This document shows positions 1 to 5,430 of a stretch of 5,909 nt of DNA, in pieces. The stretch is from the NCBI GenBank assembly GCA_934539245.1, contig CAKTCK010000074.1, positions 1 through 5,909 of the forward strand, written 5' to 3'. Position 1 is the first letter of the stretch. Every line of letters begins with the position of its first letter. The position numbers were made by a program, and so were the translations under genes. The stretch comes from an uncultured Faecalibacterium sp. GTDB taxonomy: Bacteria > Bacillota > Clostridia > Oscillospirales > Ruminococcaceae. Below the pieces are notes generated by a model. That model made no database searches and was not told the DNA's origin. It worked only from the letters and a program-made list of their open reading frames with translations.

Positions 1-31
1 GCAACCATCAGTGAATTATAAGCCAGAACAA

Positions 32-79
32 CAGATGCCCACCAGCTTATGGCGAAAACCATAGGTCGGTGGGCATCTG
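32..79. repeat. Long imperfect hairpin, possible terminator of an upstream gene
   Basis: The arms CAGATGCCCACC (32-43) and GGTGGGCATCTG (68-79) are perfectly complementary over 12 bp. Inside them a second stem of about 8 bp pairs 45-52 with 59-66, including G-T wobbles, and leaves a 6-base loop (53-58). With one A/C mismatch between the two stems, the whole structure forms a nearly continuous rod of about 21 bp. The bases after the right arm on the + strand are only ATTT, so the U-tract is weak for an intrinsic terminator. It could instead be a processed RNA stem, a dispersed repeat or a protein-binding site. The structure is certain from the sequence; its role is not. Confidence 0.55.
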
Positions 80-119
80 ATTTACGAAAAGAATTAAATG
101 CTGTTCGCTGATTTTCCCA

Positions 120-150
120 TTGCAAACCGTTGTAAAATATGGTATATATT
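120..150 (+). promoter_or_regulatory. Weak candidate promoter for the serine recombinase
   Basis: A -35-like TTGCAA (120-125) stands 17 bases before TATATA (143-148), or 19 bases before TATATT (145-150), in an AT-rich stretch. Downstream, a small palindrome GAAC-C-GTTC (172-180) lies between this element and the ribosome binding site and could be an operator. The hexamers match consensus only partly. The assignment rests mostly on the AT-rich position 65-70 bases before the start codon. Confidence 0.35.
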
Positions 151-214
151 ATACGAAACTGCATTTTGAAAGAACCGTTCGCCGTTCAATGATGTGTAAA
201 TGGAGGTGCCTGCC

Positions 215-1741
215 ATGACTGCCGTGATCTACGCCCGCTATTCCAGCGATAACCAGCGCGAAGCGTCCATTGAAGGACAGCTGCGCGATTGCAAGGACTA
301 CGCCGAGAAGAACGGCATCACCGTGGTCGGCACCTACATCGACCGTGCCTACTCTGCCAAAACGGATGACCGCCCAGACTTTCAGCGGATGATCAAGGAC
401 AGCGGAAAGAAAATCTTCGATGTAGTTCTGGTCTGGAAGCTGGACCGCTTTGCCCGGAACCGATTCGATGCCGTGAACTACAAGTACCAGCTGGAAAAGA
501 ACGGTGTCCATCTGGTGTCTGCTATGGAACCCATCTCGCAGGGGCCTGAAGGCATTATGGTGGAGAGTATGCTGATTGGCATGGCGGAATACTATTCCGC
601 CGAACTCGCCCTGAAAGTGGCGCGCGGTGAGCGCGAAAACGCCCTCCAGTGCAAGTACAACGGCGGTGTGGTGCCGCTGGGCTTCACCATTGGCAAGGAG
701 GACAGGCTGTACCATATCGACCCGGAAACGGCTCCCATCGTGCAGGAGATCTTCAGCCGGTATGCCGATGGCGAACCGGCTGAGAAGATCGCAGCCTCCC
801 TGAACGAGCGCGGCTTGCGTACCCGTACTGGGAAGCCGTTCGTGAAGAACAGCTTCTTCCAGATCTTCCGCAACCGCCGCTACATCGGTGAATACCGCTA
901 CAAGGACATTGTGACACCGGGCGGCATTCCGGCTATTGTTGACAAGGACTTGTTCGACCGGGTGCAGCGGCGTTTCGAGCAGAACAGGATCGCCCACGGT
1001 CGGCCTGCAAAAGAGGATGTGAGCTATCTGCTGACCACCAAGCTGTTCTGTGGCAAGTGCGGCACCCTGATGGGTGGCGAAAGCGGCACCAGCCACATGG
1101 GAAACACCTACTATTACTACAAGTGCGGCAACGCCAAACGCCATGGTAAGGCGCACTGTGACCTGAAAGCCATCCGCAAGGAACCGCTGGAACGGTTCGT
1201 GGTGGAGACCGCCATCAAGGTAATTTTCAGCGATGAAATCATCGAACGGCTGATAGATTTGATTATGGATGCCCAGCAGCAGGAGAACACCCGGCTGCCT
1301 GTCCTGAAAGACCAGCTCCGGGATACGGAGAAGCGGCTGGCAAACCTTCTGGAAGCCATTGAACAGGGCATCCTGACCCCGACCACCAAGCAGCGGCTGG
1401 ACGAGCTGGAAGCCCGGAAAGAAGCTCTGAACACCAGCATTCTGGAGGAAGAGCTGAAAAAGCCCGTCCTGACCCGTGAATGGATGCGGTTCTGGTTTGA
1501 GAAATTCCGCAAGGGTGACATGAGAGACATGGAACACCAGCGGCAGATCATTGATACCTTTGTCAACTCGGTCTACGTCTTTGATGACCGGGTCGTGCTC
1601 AATTTCAACTTCACGGACGATGCCAAAACGGTCACCCGTGAGGAAGTGTTGGGTTCGAGTGCTGTGGACAATGCTCCACCACATCCCCAGACCATTTGGT
1701 CTGGGGATTTTTTTGTGTCATTCGCCAGCCCGGAACAGTAA
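215..1741 (+). CDS. Large serine recombinase (TnpX-like site-specific recombinase/integrase)
   Basis: This 508-residue protein belongs to the large serine recombinases, which cut and rejoin DNA at attachment sites through a 5'-phosphoserine link and move integrative or mobilizable elements. The resolvase-type catalytic domain covers about residues 1-150. It has the nucleophile Ser10 in a Y-A-R-Y-S motif with Arg8 beside it, and the conserved LDRFARNR block at 76-83 supplies the active-site arginines. A recombinase DNA-binding domain follows (about 155-265), then a zinc beta-ribbon with Cys279, Cys282, Cys304 and Cys315, then a charged coiled-coil stretch (about 355-415). I chose the ATG at 215 because GGAGG (202-206) sits 8 bases before it. 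An in-frame ATG at 200 overlaps that ribosome binding site. The last roughly 18 residues are encoded by an intrinsic terminator hairpin and the bases after it, so the tail is unlikely to be a folded domain. No excisionase, mobilization or cargo genes are visible beside it. The catalytic residues are intact, so it is probably active. Confidence 0.95.
   Translation: MTAVIYARYSSDNQREASIEGQLRDCKDYAEKNGITVVGTYIDRAYSAKTDDRPDFQRMIKDSGKKIFDVVLVWKLDRFARNRFDAVNYKYQLEKNGVHLVSAMEPISQGPEGIMVESMLIGMAEYYSAELALKVARGERENALQCKYNGGVVPLGFTIGKEDRLYHIDPETAPIVQEIFSRYADGEPAEKIAASLNERGLRTRTGKPFVKNSFFQIFRNRRYIGEYRYKDIVTPGGIPAIVDKDLFDRVQRRFEQNRIAHGRPAKEDVSYLLTTKLFCGKCGTLMGGESGTSHMGNTYYYYKCGNAKRHGKAHCDLKAIRKEPLERFVVETAIKVIFSDEIIERLIDLIMDAQQQENTRLPVLKDQLRDTEKRLANLLEAIEQGILTPTTKQRLDELEARKEALNTSILEEELKKPVLTREWMRFWFEKFRKGDMRDMEHQRQIIDTFVNSVYVFDDRVVLNFNFTDDAKTVTREEVLGSSAVDNAPPHPQTIWSGDFFVSFASPEQ
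1683..1714 (+). terminator. Intrinsic terminator inside the 3' end of the recombinase gene
   Basis: A 9-bp perfect GC-rich stem (1685-1693 with 1698-1706) extends to 11 bp with two A-T pairs. It has a 4-base ATTT loop and is followed by seven T (1708-1714). This is a textbook Rho-independent terminator for + strand transcription. It lies 25-55 bases before the recombinase stop codon at 1739-1741, so termination at the T-run would remove the stop codon from the message. Confidence 0.85.
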
Positions 1742-1787
1742 CCCGAGAATTTCACTCCATCGGGGGGTGTTCTTTCCTTGGCGGGTG

Positions 1788-1796
1788 TGATATACT
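1788..1796 (+). promoter_or_regulatory. Extended -10 promoter for the small membrane protein and PPC operon
   Basis: TG-A-TATACT at 1788-1796 fits an extended -10 element, with the TG one base upstream of a 5/6 -10 hexamer. No good -35 is visible 16-18 bases upstream, which is normal for this promoter class. It lies about 40 bases before the start codon of the small membrane protein and after the recombinase terminator, so it would start an independent transcript. Confidence 0.55.
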
Positions 1797-1836
1797 CGGC
1801 TTAGTGCAACAAATTGAAATTGGGGAGGATCGAATC

Positions 1837-2028
1837 ATGTGGAATGAATTAGGCATCAGCGGAGGAACCGCAATCATTATTTTGATCGCGCTGTATTTCG
1901 TTATCAAATGGGCAGTGAGAAATGGCATCAAAGAAGCTTACCGTGCTATCACCGGAGAGAAAACCAATGAAGATGTCCAAAACGAAGAAGAGCTGAAAGA
2001 ACTCGGATTGGATTCAGAAGATCAATAA
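1837..2028 (+). CDS. Small single-pass membrane protein (63 aa), unknown function
   Basis: The ATG at 1837 has the strong ribosome binding site GGGGAGG (1822-1828) 8 bases upstream; an in-frame ATG at 1696 lies in the recombinase terminator and has no such site. The protein has a short N-terminus, one hydrophobic segment at about residues 10-28 and a basic amphipathic stretch right after it (about 29-40, with Lys and Arg). A strongly acidic tail follows (41-63), mostly Glu, Asp, Gln and Asn. The positive charges after the helix suggest that the C-terminal part is in the cytoplasm. I do not recognise a family with certainty; similar small single-helix proteins are common in Firmicutes. It lies 61 bases before the PPC gene on the same strand with no terminator between them, so the two are probably co-transcribed. 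The gene is short, but its good ribosome binding site, promoter and coherent protein architecture support it. Confidence 0.75.
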   Translation: MWNELGISGGTAIIILIALYFVIKWAVRNGIKEAYRAITGEKTNEDVQNEEELKELGLDSEDQ

Positions 2029-2089
2029 ATCCGCGCTCGTTCCCAACAAGGACAGCGCACAAAATCCCACATAAAGGAGATGCTTCCCC

Positions 2090-2509
2090 ATGGAATACAA
2101 ACGTTTTGGCAATAAGATCATTGTACGCATTGACAAAGATGAGGAGATCCTCGAACAGGTCAAAGAGCTCGCCCTGAAAGAAAACATCCACCTTGCCGCC
2201 GTGCAGGCGCTGGGCGCCACCAACAGCTTCACGGTGGGCGTGTACAATGTGGCGGAGAAGCAATACTACGCCAACACCTTCAGCGGCAGCTTTGAGATCG
2301 TATCCCTGACCGGCACCATTAACACCATGAACGGTGAATTTTACACCCACCTGCACATGAGCGCCGGCAACGACAAGGGCGAGGTGTTCGGCGGGCACCT
2401 GAACCGGGCAGTGGTCAGCGCCACCTGTGAGATGGTAGTGGATGTTCTGGACGGCACGGTAGACCGTGCGTATGACCCCGTTACCGGGCTGAACCTGTTC
2501 AAATTCTGA
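2090..2509 (+). CDS. PPC/DUF296-domain protein (AT-hook-type DNA-binding protein homologue)
   Basis: At 139 residues this is essentially one complete PPC (plant and prokaryote conserved, DUF296) domain. The family signature is clear: a T-H-L-H segment at residues 86-89 and G-G-H-L at 101-104 place His87, His89 and His103 as the likely metal-binding histidines. An A-L-G-A-T-x-S-F strand (40-47) and a G-x-Y strand (50-52) come earlier. In plants the domain is joined to AT-hook motifs that bind AT-rich DNA. No AT-hook is present here, as is usual for bacterial single-domain members, so the common label 'DNA-binding protein' is only an inference from homology. Known structures form trimers with a metal site between subunits. 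AAAGGAGA (2073-2080) lies 9 bases before the ATG. The gene follows the small membrane protein and ends at the bidirectional terminator. Confidence 0.9.
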   Translation: MEYKRFGNKIIVRIDKDEEILEQVKELALKENIHLAAVQALGATNSFTVGVYNVAEKQYYANTFSGSFEIVSLTGTINTMNGEFYTHLHMSAGNDKGEVFGGHLNRAVVSATCEMVVDVLDGTVDRAYDPVTGLNLFKF

Positions 2510-2526
2510 TTTTTCCGTAAAAAGCC

Positions 2527-2559
2527 AAGACCGCTGCGCGATGCCTGCGCAGCGGTCTT
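2527..2559. terminator. Bidirectional intrinsic terminator between convergent genes
   Basis: A perfect 13-bp stem pairs 2527-2539 with 2547-2559 around a 7-base loop. On the + strand it runs into TTTTGCTT. On the - strand it is followed by GGCTTTTTAC. It fills the 54-base gap between the stop codons of the PPC gene (+) and the hydrolase (-) and can serve both. Confidence 0.85.
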
Positions 2560-2563
2560 TTGC

Positions 2564-4138
2564 TTATAGTTCCTCCTGCCGGGTGTACGGCTCCATGCCG
2601 TGGTCGGCGGGGTCGTAGTATTCCAGCAGGGTGATGTAGTTTTCCGCAAAATGGCACAGCACAGTCTTTAAAATGCCGCTCAGCTGTCCCTTTACCGTGA
2701 TGGTGGACAGCACAAAGTCGGCCACCAGCTGCAATGTCTCCGGGTCCAATTCAAAGCACAGGCCGACTGCCAGCATGGGGATCACGATCTGCTGTGCCCG
2801 CAGCGGCACTGCGCTGCCCAGCTTTTCCAGCAGCGGACGGCTCAGGGCAGAGGCCGCCTGCACACAGCCCTCCACCTTTCCCTGCGGGAACTGCTGCATG
2901 GGCTCCATGCTGCGCAGCCGCGCCACCACAGCGGCATCGTCCAGAATGACGCCCCGGGTCACCTCCTCCTCCGAGCGGGTGGTCACGCATTGCAGCATAC
3001 AGCGCATGGCGTCCTCGTAGTCCTCGTAGTAGATCTGACGGCTGCCGAACAGGTTCATCATGGATTGCAGCACGGCATCGGTCTCCTCGGTGACAGCCAG
3101 CCGCCCAAAATCCAGCGGTGCGCCTTCCATCTGCACGCTGCGGTCATTCAGCGCCTGCAATTCTTCCGAGACGACTGTGGCGGGCAAAAACCGGTCATTG
3201 CCGTTGCGGTAGAAGCCCCACTCTGCGGGCAGAATGCGGGGGATCACATCTCCGCTGGAGAGGATGTTGAAGATATTGCTGGCACTCCAGTCCTTTTTCA
3301 GTCTGCCGTTTGCCGTATGGTTGTTGTCAAAATCTTGCTGTAAATCGGGGCAGTCTGCCGCCGTCAAAGCAGTCGGGGCGGCAAAGGTATAGACGAAGGT
3401 GCTTTTCTTTTCCAGCTGCGGCAGCACGGCAGGCAGACGCGCTGCCACCAGATTCGCCACACCGCCGCCCCGGCTGTAACCGCCCATCCAGAGCTTCAGG
3501 GTGCCCAGCGGCTGGCGCTTGGCTGATGTCTGAACGTAAGCGCACAGCTTTTTGGTCAGCTGCCGCGCCGCCGCAACAAAGCCGGTGTGGGCGCTGCCGG
3601 GCCCTGCATGAAGGTTGGCAGACCACTCGGCACCATAGCCGCTGCTGCGCACGAATACCCCGATGATGGTCACCTGTCTGCTGCCCCGCACCAGCGTTTT
3701 GCGGGCAACAGCACACGCCACGGTATCCGGGGCATCGTTCAGGCTATGGGTATAGTTGAACAGCTGCACCTCGGTAAAGCCCAGCTTTGCAAAGGCATCC
3801 CGGATATAGTCGGCGCGCCCCACCTCGCCCGTCATCCAATAGCGCTGGTCGCTCTCCCACGGGCCGCCGGTGGCTGCCGCCATGCCCAGCGTGACCAGCG
3901 CCAGCTTGTTGTCGTATTCCGAGGCAGCATGGTCGAATAGACTGTCGCTGTAATAGTAGTCGTGCCGCAGGTCGGTACCGTTGCGTTCACTGCGATACCA
4001 CAGGGTATAGTAGTCGTCCGGCACGGCGCGCCCCACCAAAGCTGTAGCCGCCCCCGCCTGCGGCACCACCGCACCGGGAGCCAGCGCCCCGGCTGCAAGG
4101 GTCACCGCAAGACCCTTGCAAAAATCCCGTCGTTTCAT
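2564..4138 (-). CDS. Exported lipase-like alpha/beta hydrolase with Tat-type signal peptide
   Basis: The protein has 524 residues. It begins with Lys-Arg-Arg-Asp-Phe-Cys-Lys, a good twin-arginine (RRxFxK) signal, then a hydrophobic Ala/Leu/Gly stretch (9-25) and an A-G-A signal peptidase site near residue 30. This suggests export of a folded enzyme beyond the membrane. The nucleophile elbow is G-Y-S-R-G with Ser222, and N-I-L-S-S-G-D-V-I-P (residues 291-300) matches the acid-residue region of class 3 lipases, making Asp297 the likely catalytic acid. No His occurs in the next 150 residues or so; His496, in an H-F-A-E-N-Y segment, is the best candidate. A helix-rich insert at about 330-485 would then act as a lid or cap. 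I placed the start at 4138 because AGGGGA lies 6 bases upstream of that ATG; a longer reading from 4228 would run across the promoter. The substrate is unknown; an ester, lipid or peptide-like acyl bond is possible. The gene is transcribed separately from the upstream regulator. Confidence 0.8.
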   Translation of the reverse strand: MKRRDFCKGLAVTLAAGALAPGAVVPQAGAATALVGRAVPDDYYTLWYRSERNGTDLRHDYYYSDSLFDHAASEYDNKLALVTLGMAAATGGPWESDQRYWMTGEVGRADYIRDAFAKLGFTEVQLFNYTHSLNDAPDTVACAVARKTLVRGSRQVTIIGVFVRSSGYGAEWSANLHAGPGSAHTGFVAAARQLTKKLCAYVQTSAKRQPLGTLKLWMGGYSRGGGVANLVAARLPAVLPQLEKKSTFVYTFAAPTALTAADCPDLQQDFDNNHTANGRLKKDWSASNIFNILSSGDVIPRILPAEWGFYRNGNDRFLPATVVSEELQALNDRSVQMEGAPLDFGRLAVTEETDAVLQSMMNLFGSRQIYYEDYEDAMRCMLQCVTTRSEEEVTRGVILDDAAVVARLRSMEPMQQFPQGKVEGCVQAASALSRPLLEKLGSAVPLRAQQIVIPMLAVGLCFELDPETLQLVADFVLSTITVKGQLSGILKTVLCHFAENYITLLEYYDPADHGMEPYTRQEEL

Positions 4139-4161
4139 GCTCCATCCCCTCGCATCCTGTG

Positions 4162-4190
4162 CTGCGGGTCGTACCCCGCAGGGCTTTTTT
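4162..4190 (+). terminator. Hairpin with T-run: antisense terminator and 5' leader stem of the hydrolase transcript
   Basis: CTGCGGG (4162-4168) and CCCGCAG (4175-4181) form a perfect 7-bp GC-rich stem with a 6-base loop. On the + strand, GGC and then six T (4185-4190) follow, which makes an intrinsic terminator in that direction. No + strand gene ends here. On the - strand the same stem lies within a few bases of the predicted 5' end of the hydrolase mRNA and could protect it. It might also block antisense transcription leaving the hydrolase gene. The structure is seen; both roles are inferred. Confidence 0.55.
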
Positions 4191-4192
4191 AT

Positions 4193-4221
4193 AGTATAAT
4201 CCTTTTTGCCGCTGGATGCAA
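4193..4221 (-). promoter_or_regulatory. Candidate promoter of the hydrolase gene
   Basis: Read on the - strand, TTGCAT (4221-4216) stands 17 bases before TATACT (4198-4193). The -10 matches consensus at 5 of 6 positions; the -35 is weak. It would start transcription near 4186 and give a leader of about 48 bases before the ATG at 4138. Confidence 0.5.
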
Positions 4222-4240
4222 TTTTCACTTGCGGCAGTCA

Positions 4241-4275
4241 ACAAAAACCGGGAAGCTCCGCAGAACTTCCCGGTT
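4241..4275 (-). terminator. Intrinsic terminator of the LysR-family gene
   Basis: On the - strand, AACCGGGAAG (4275-4266) pairs perfectly with CTTCCCGGTT (4255-4246) around a 10-base loop, and the stem runs into TTTTTGTT. It begins 23 bases after the regulator's stop codon and separates that gene from the hydrolase. An alternative outer pair, GTCAAC (4237-4242) with GTTGAC (4273-4278), overlaps the stem. Confidence 0.85.
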
Positions 4276-4298
4276 GACAGATACAAAAATATTCTTTA

Positions 4299-5183
4299 TT
4301 ACAGCGAAAGATCCAGCTCGTGGCAGTACTCCACGATATGGTGGAACATCTGCTCCACGGCGGGAGCCATAGACGCCGGACGCTGCACAGCCAAACCCAC
4401 CACGCGGTACTCCTCCGGCTCGATGGGGTACACCTTGACGGCGGCCTTGCAGTCCCGCAGCAGCATCTGCGGCATGATGGAGATGCCAAGCCCGGCCTCT
4501 ACCATGGCAATGTTGGACTGATCGTCGATGACGTGGCAGCGGCGCTCGGTGCCGATCTTGTATTTCTTGAGGAACTGGCGCATTTCGGCATCGGTGGCGT
4601 CGCACTGCACTACAAAGCTCTGCCCGTTCATCAGTGCCGGAGTCATCACGCCGTCCTGCGGCTCCGGCCAGTCCTGCGGCACGATGCACAGCAGCGGCTC
4701 CCGGAACAGCTCGGTGAGGCTGAACTCCTCCCGGCAGGTGGAGGACAGGAAGGCGATGTCCACCTGACCGGTGCGCAGCCATTCCTTGACATCATCGTAG
4801 GTGCCCTGATATACTTCGATCTCGATCTGCGGATAATGCGCCGCAAAGCTTTTCAGCAGCCCGGGCAGCAGCGATGCACACACCGAGTTGAATACGCCCA
4901 GCTTCACCTTGCCCTTTTCCAAGCCGTTCAGTCGGGCGATGCTCTGCTTCAGCGCCTCGTCACTATTGAGCACATCGCGGATAGAGGGGTACAGGGAAGC
5001 GCCGTAACTGGTCATGGATACGCCGTTTTTGCCGCGGTTGAACAGGGCAAAACCCAGTTCCTCCTCCATTACGGCAATGGCGTGACTGATAGCCGAGGGG
5101 GTCAGGTGCAGCTGCTGTGCCGCTTTGTTAAAGCTGCCCTGCCGGGCCACGGCATCAAAAATTTCGTAGGAAAATAGCGTCAT
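4299..5183 (-). CDS. LysR-family transcriptional regulator
   Basis: At 294 residues this is a normal-length LysR-type regulator. The N-terminal winged helix-turn-helix spans about residues 1-60, with the recognition region at 17-36 (the G-S-F-N-K-A-A and L-T-P-S-A-I-S-H-A-I signature). A linker helix follows (about 60-88), then the two-lobed periplasmic-binding-like effector domain (about 90-290), which begins G-K-V-K-L-G-V. Such proteins bind dyad sites as tetramers and respond to a small ligand; the ligand here cannot be read from the sequence. The ATG at 5183 is preferred because AGGAGG lies 8 bases upstream. A TTG six bases further upstream would be too close to that site. The gene has its own strong promoter and terminator. 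Its neighbours, the divergent TraX-family gene and the downstream hydrolase, are the natural target candidates, but distant genes are equally possible. Confidence 0.93.
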   Translation of the reverse strand: MTLFSYEIFDAVARQGSFNKAAQQLHLTPSAISHAIAVMEEELGFALFNRGKNGVSMTSYGASLYPSIRDVLNSDEALKQSIARLNGLEKGKVKLGVFNSVCASLLPGLLKSFAAHYPQIEIEVYQGTYDDVKEWLRTGQVDIAFLSSTCREEFSLTELFREPLLCIVPQDWPEPQDGVMTPALMNGQSFVVQCDATDAEMRQFLKKYKIGTERRCHVIDDQSNIAMVEAGLGISIMPQMLLRDCKAAVKVYPIEPEEYRVVGLAVQRPASMAPAVEQMFHHIVEYCHELDLSL

Positions 5184-5279
5184 GCCCAAAGCCTCCTTCC
5201 GTCTTTACTGGTTCGGAGACGCCCGATTCTCTGTGAATCTTTTTCATCTTTCGTTTGAGTCAGTTCAATTATCTTCTTG

Positions 5280-5308
5280 ATTGTACTATCCCATGCCTTT
5301 TCTGTCAA
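5280..5308 (-). promoter_or_regulatory. Near-consensus sigma-70-type promoter of the LysR gene
   Basis: On the - strand, TTGACA (5308-5303) matches the -35 consensus fully. It is followed after exactly 17 bases by TACAAT (5285-5280), a 5/6 -10. Transcription should start near 5273, giving a leader of about 90 bases. A short dyad TCAA-N8-TTGA (5265-5280) covers the -10 and start region and might allow repression, but it is weak. Confidence 0.8.
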
Positions 5309-5326
5309 GCATTTCGCCCCGATTTT

Positions 5327-5341
5327 TGCACGCTCTGTGCA
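5327..5341. promoter_or_regulatory. 15-bp inverted repeat, candidate LysR-type operator
   Basis: TGCAC-N5-GTGCA is a perfect 5-bp dyad. Its centre (5334) is about 61 bases upstream of the inferred LysR transcription start and about 97 bases upstream of the TraX start codon. LysR-type regulators usually bind a dyad near -65 in a divergent promoter region, so the position fits autoregulation and control of the divergent gene. The spacing differs slightly from the usual T-N11-A pattern, so this is a candidate only. Confidence 0.4.
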
Positions 5342-5430
5342 GATTTTGCCGCAGCAGATGCAGGAAATGCCGCCTTTCCTCCGTTATAGTTCCTGTAACG
5401 ATTTTTAACGACTTGACCGAGGTGTTTTTT

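Noticed and set aside
1..64. Possible 3' tails of an upstream gene (stop codons at 19-21 in one frame, 62-64 in another)
   Set aside because: Too short to show coding character or choose a frame; only the hairpin at 32-79 hints that a gene ends nearby.
149..1684. A 511-codon open frame on the - strand opposite the recombinase
   Set aside because: It mirrors the recombinase codons, lacks a recognisable domain and a proper start signal, and the + strand protein has clear catalytic and zinc motifs. It is an antisense shadow of GC-biased codons.
1696..1836. Upstream in-frame extension of the small membrane protein
   Set aside because: It would start inside the recombinase terminator and before the promoter at 1788; the ATG at 1837 has the strong ribosome binding site.
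2990..3940. Several + strand open frames of 115-118 codons opposite the hydrolase
   Set aside because: They overlap each other and the well-supported hydrolase, have low-complexity Arg/Ala/Pro/Ser composition and lack start signals.
4139..4228. 30-residue N-terminal extension of the hydrolase
   Set aside because: It would cross the likely promoter and the leader hairpin and would bury the twin-arginine signal; the ATG at 4138 has a good ribosome binding site.
4320..5177. A 285-codon open frame on the + strand opposite the LysR gene
   Set aside because: It is His/Leu/Gln-rich shadow sequence without a ribosome binding site; the - strand frame is a canonical LysR protein.
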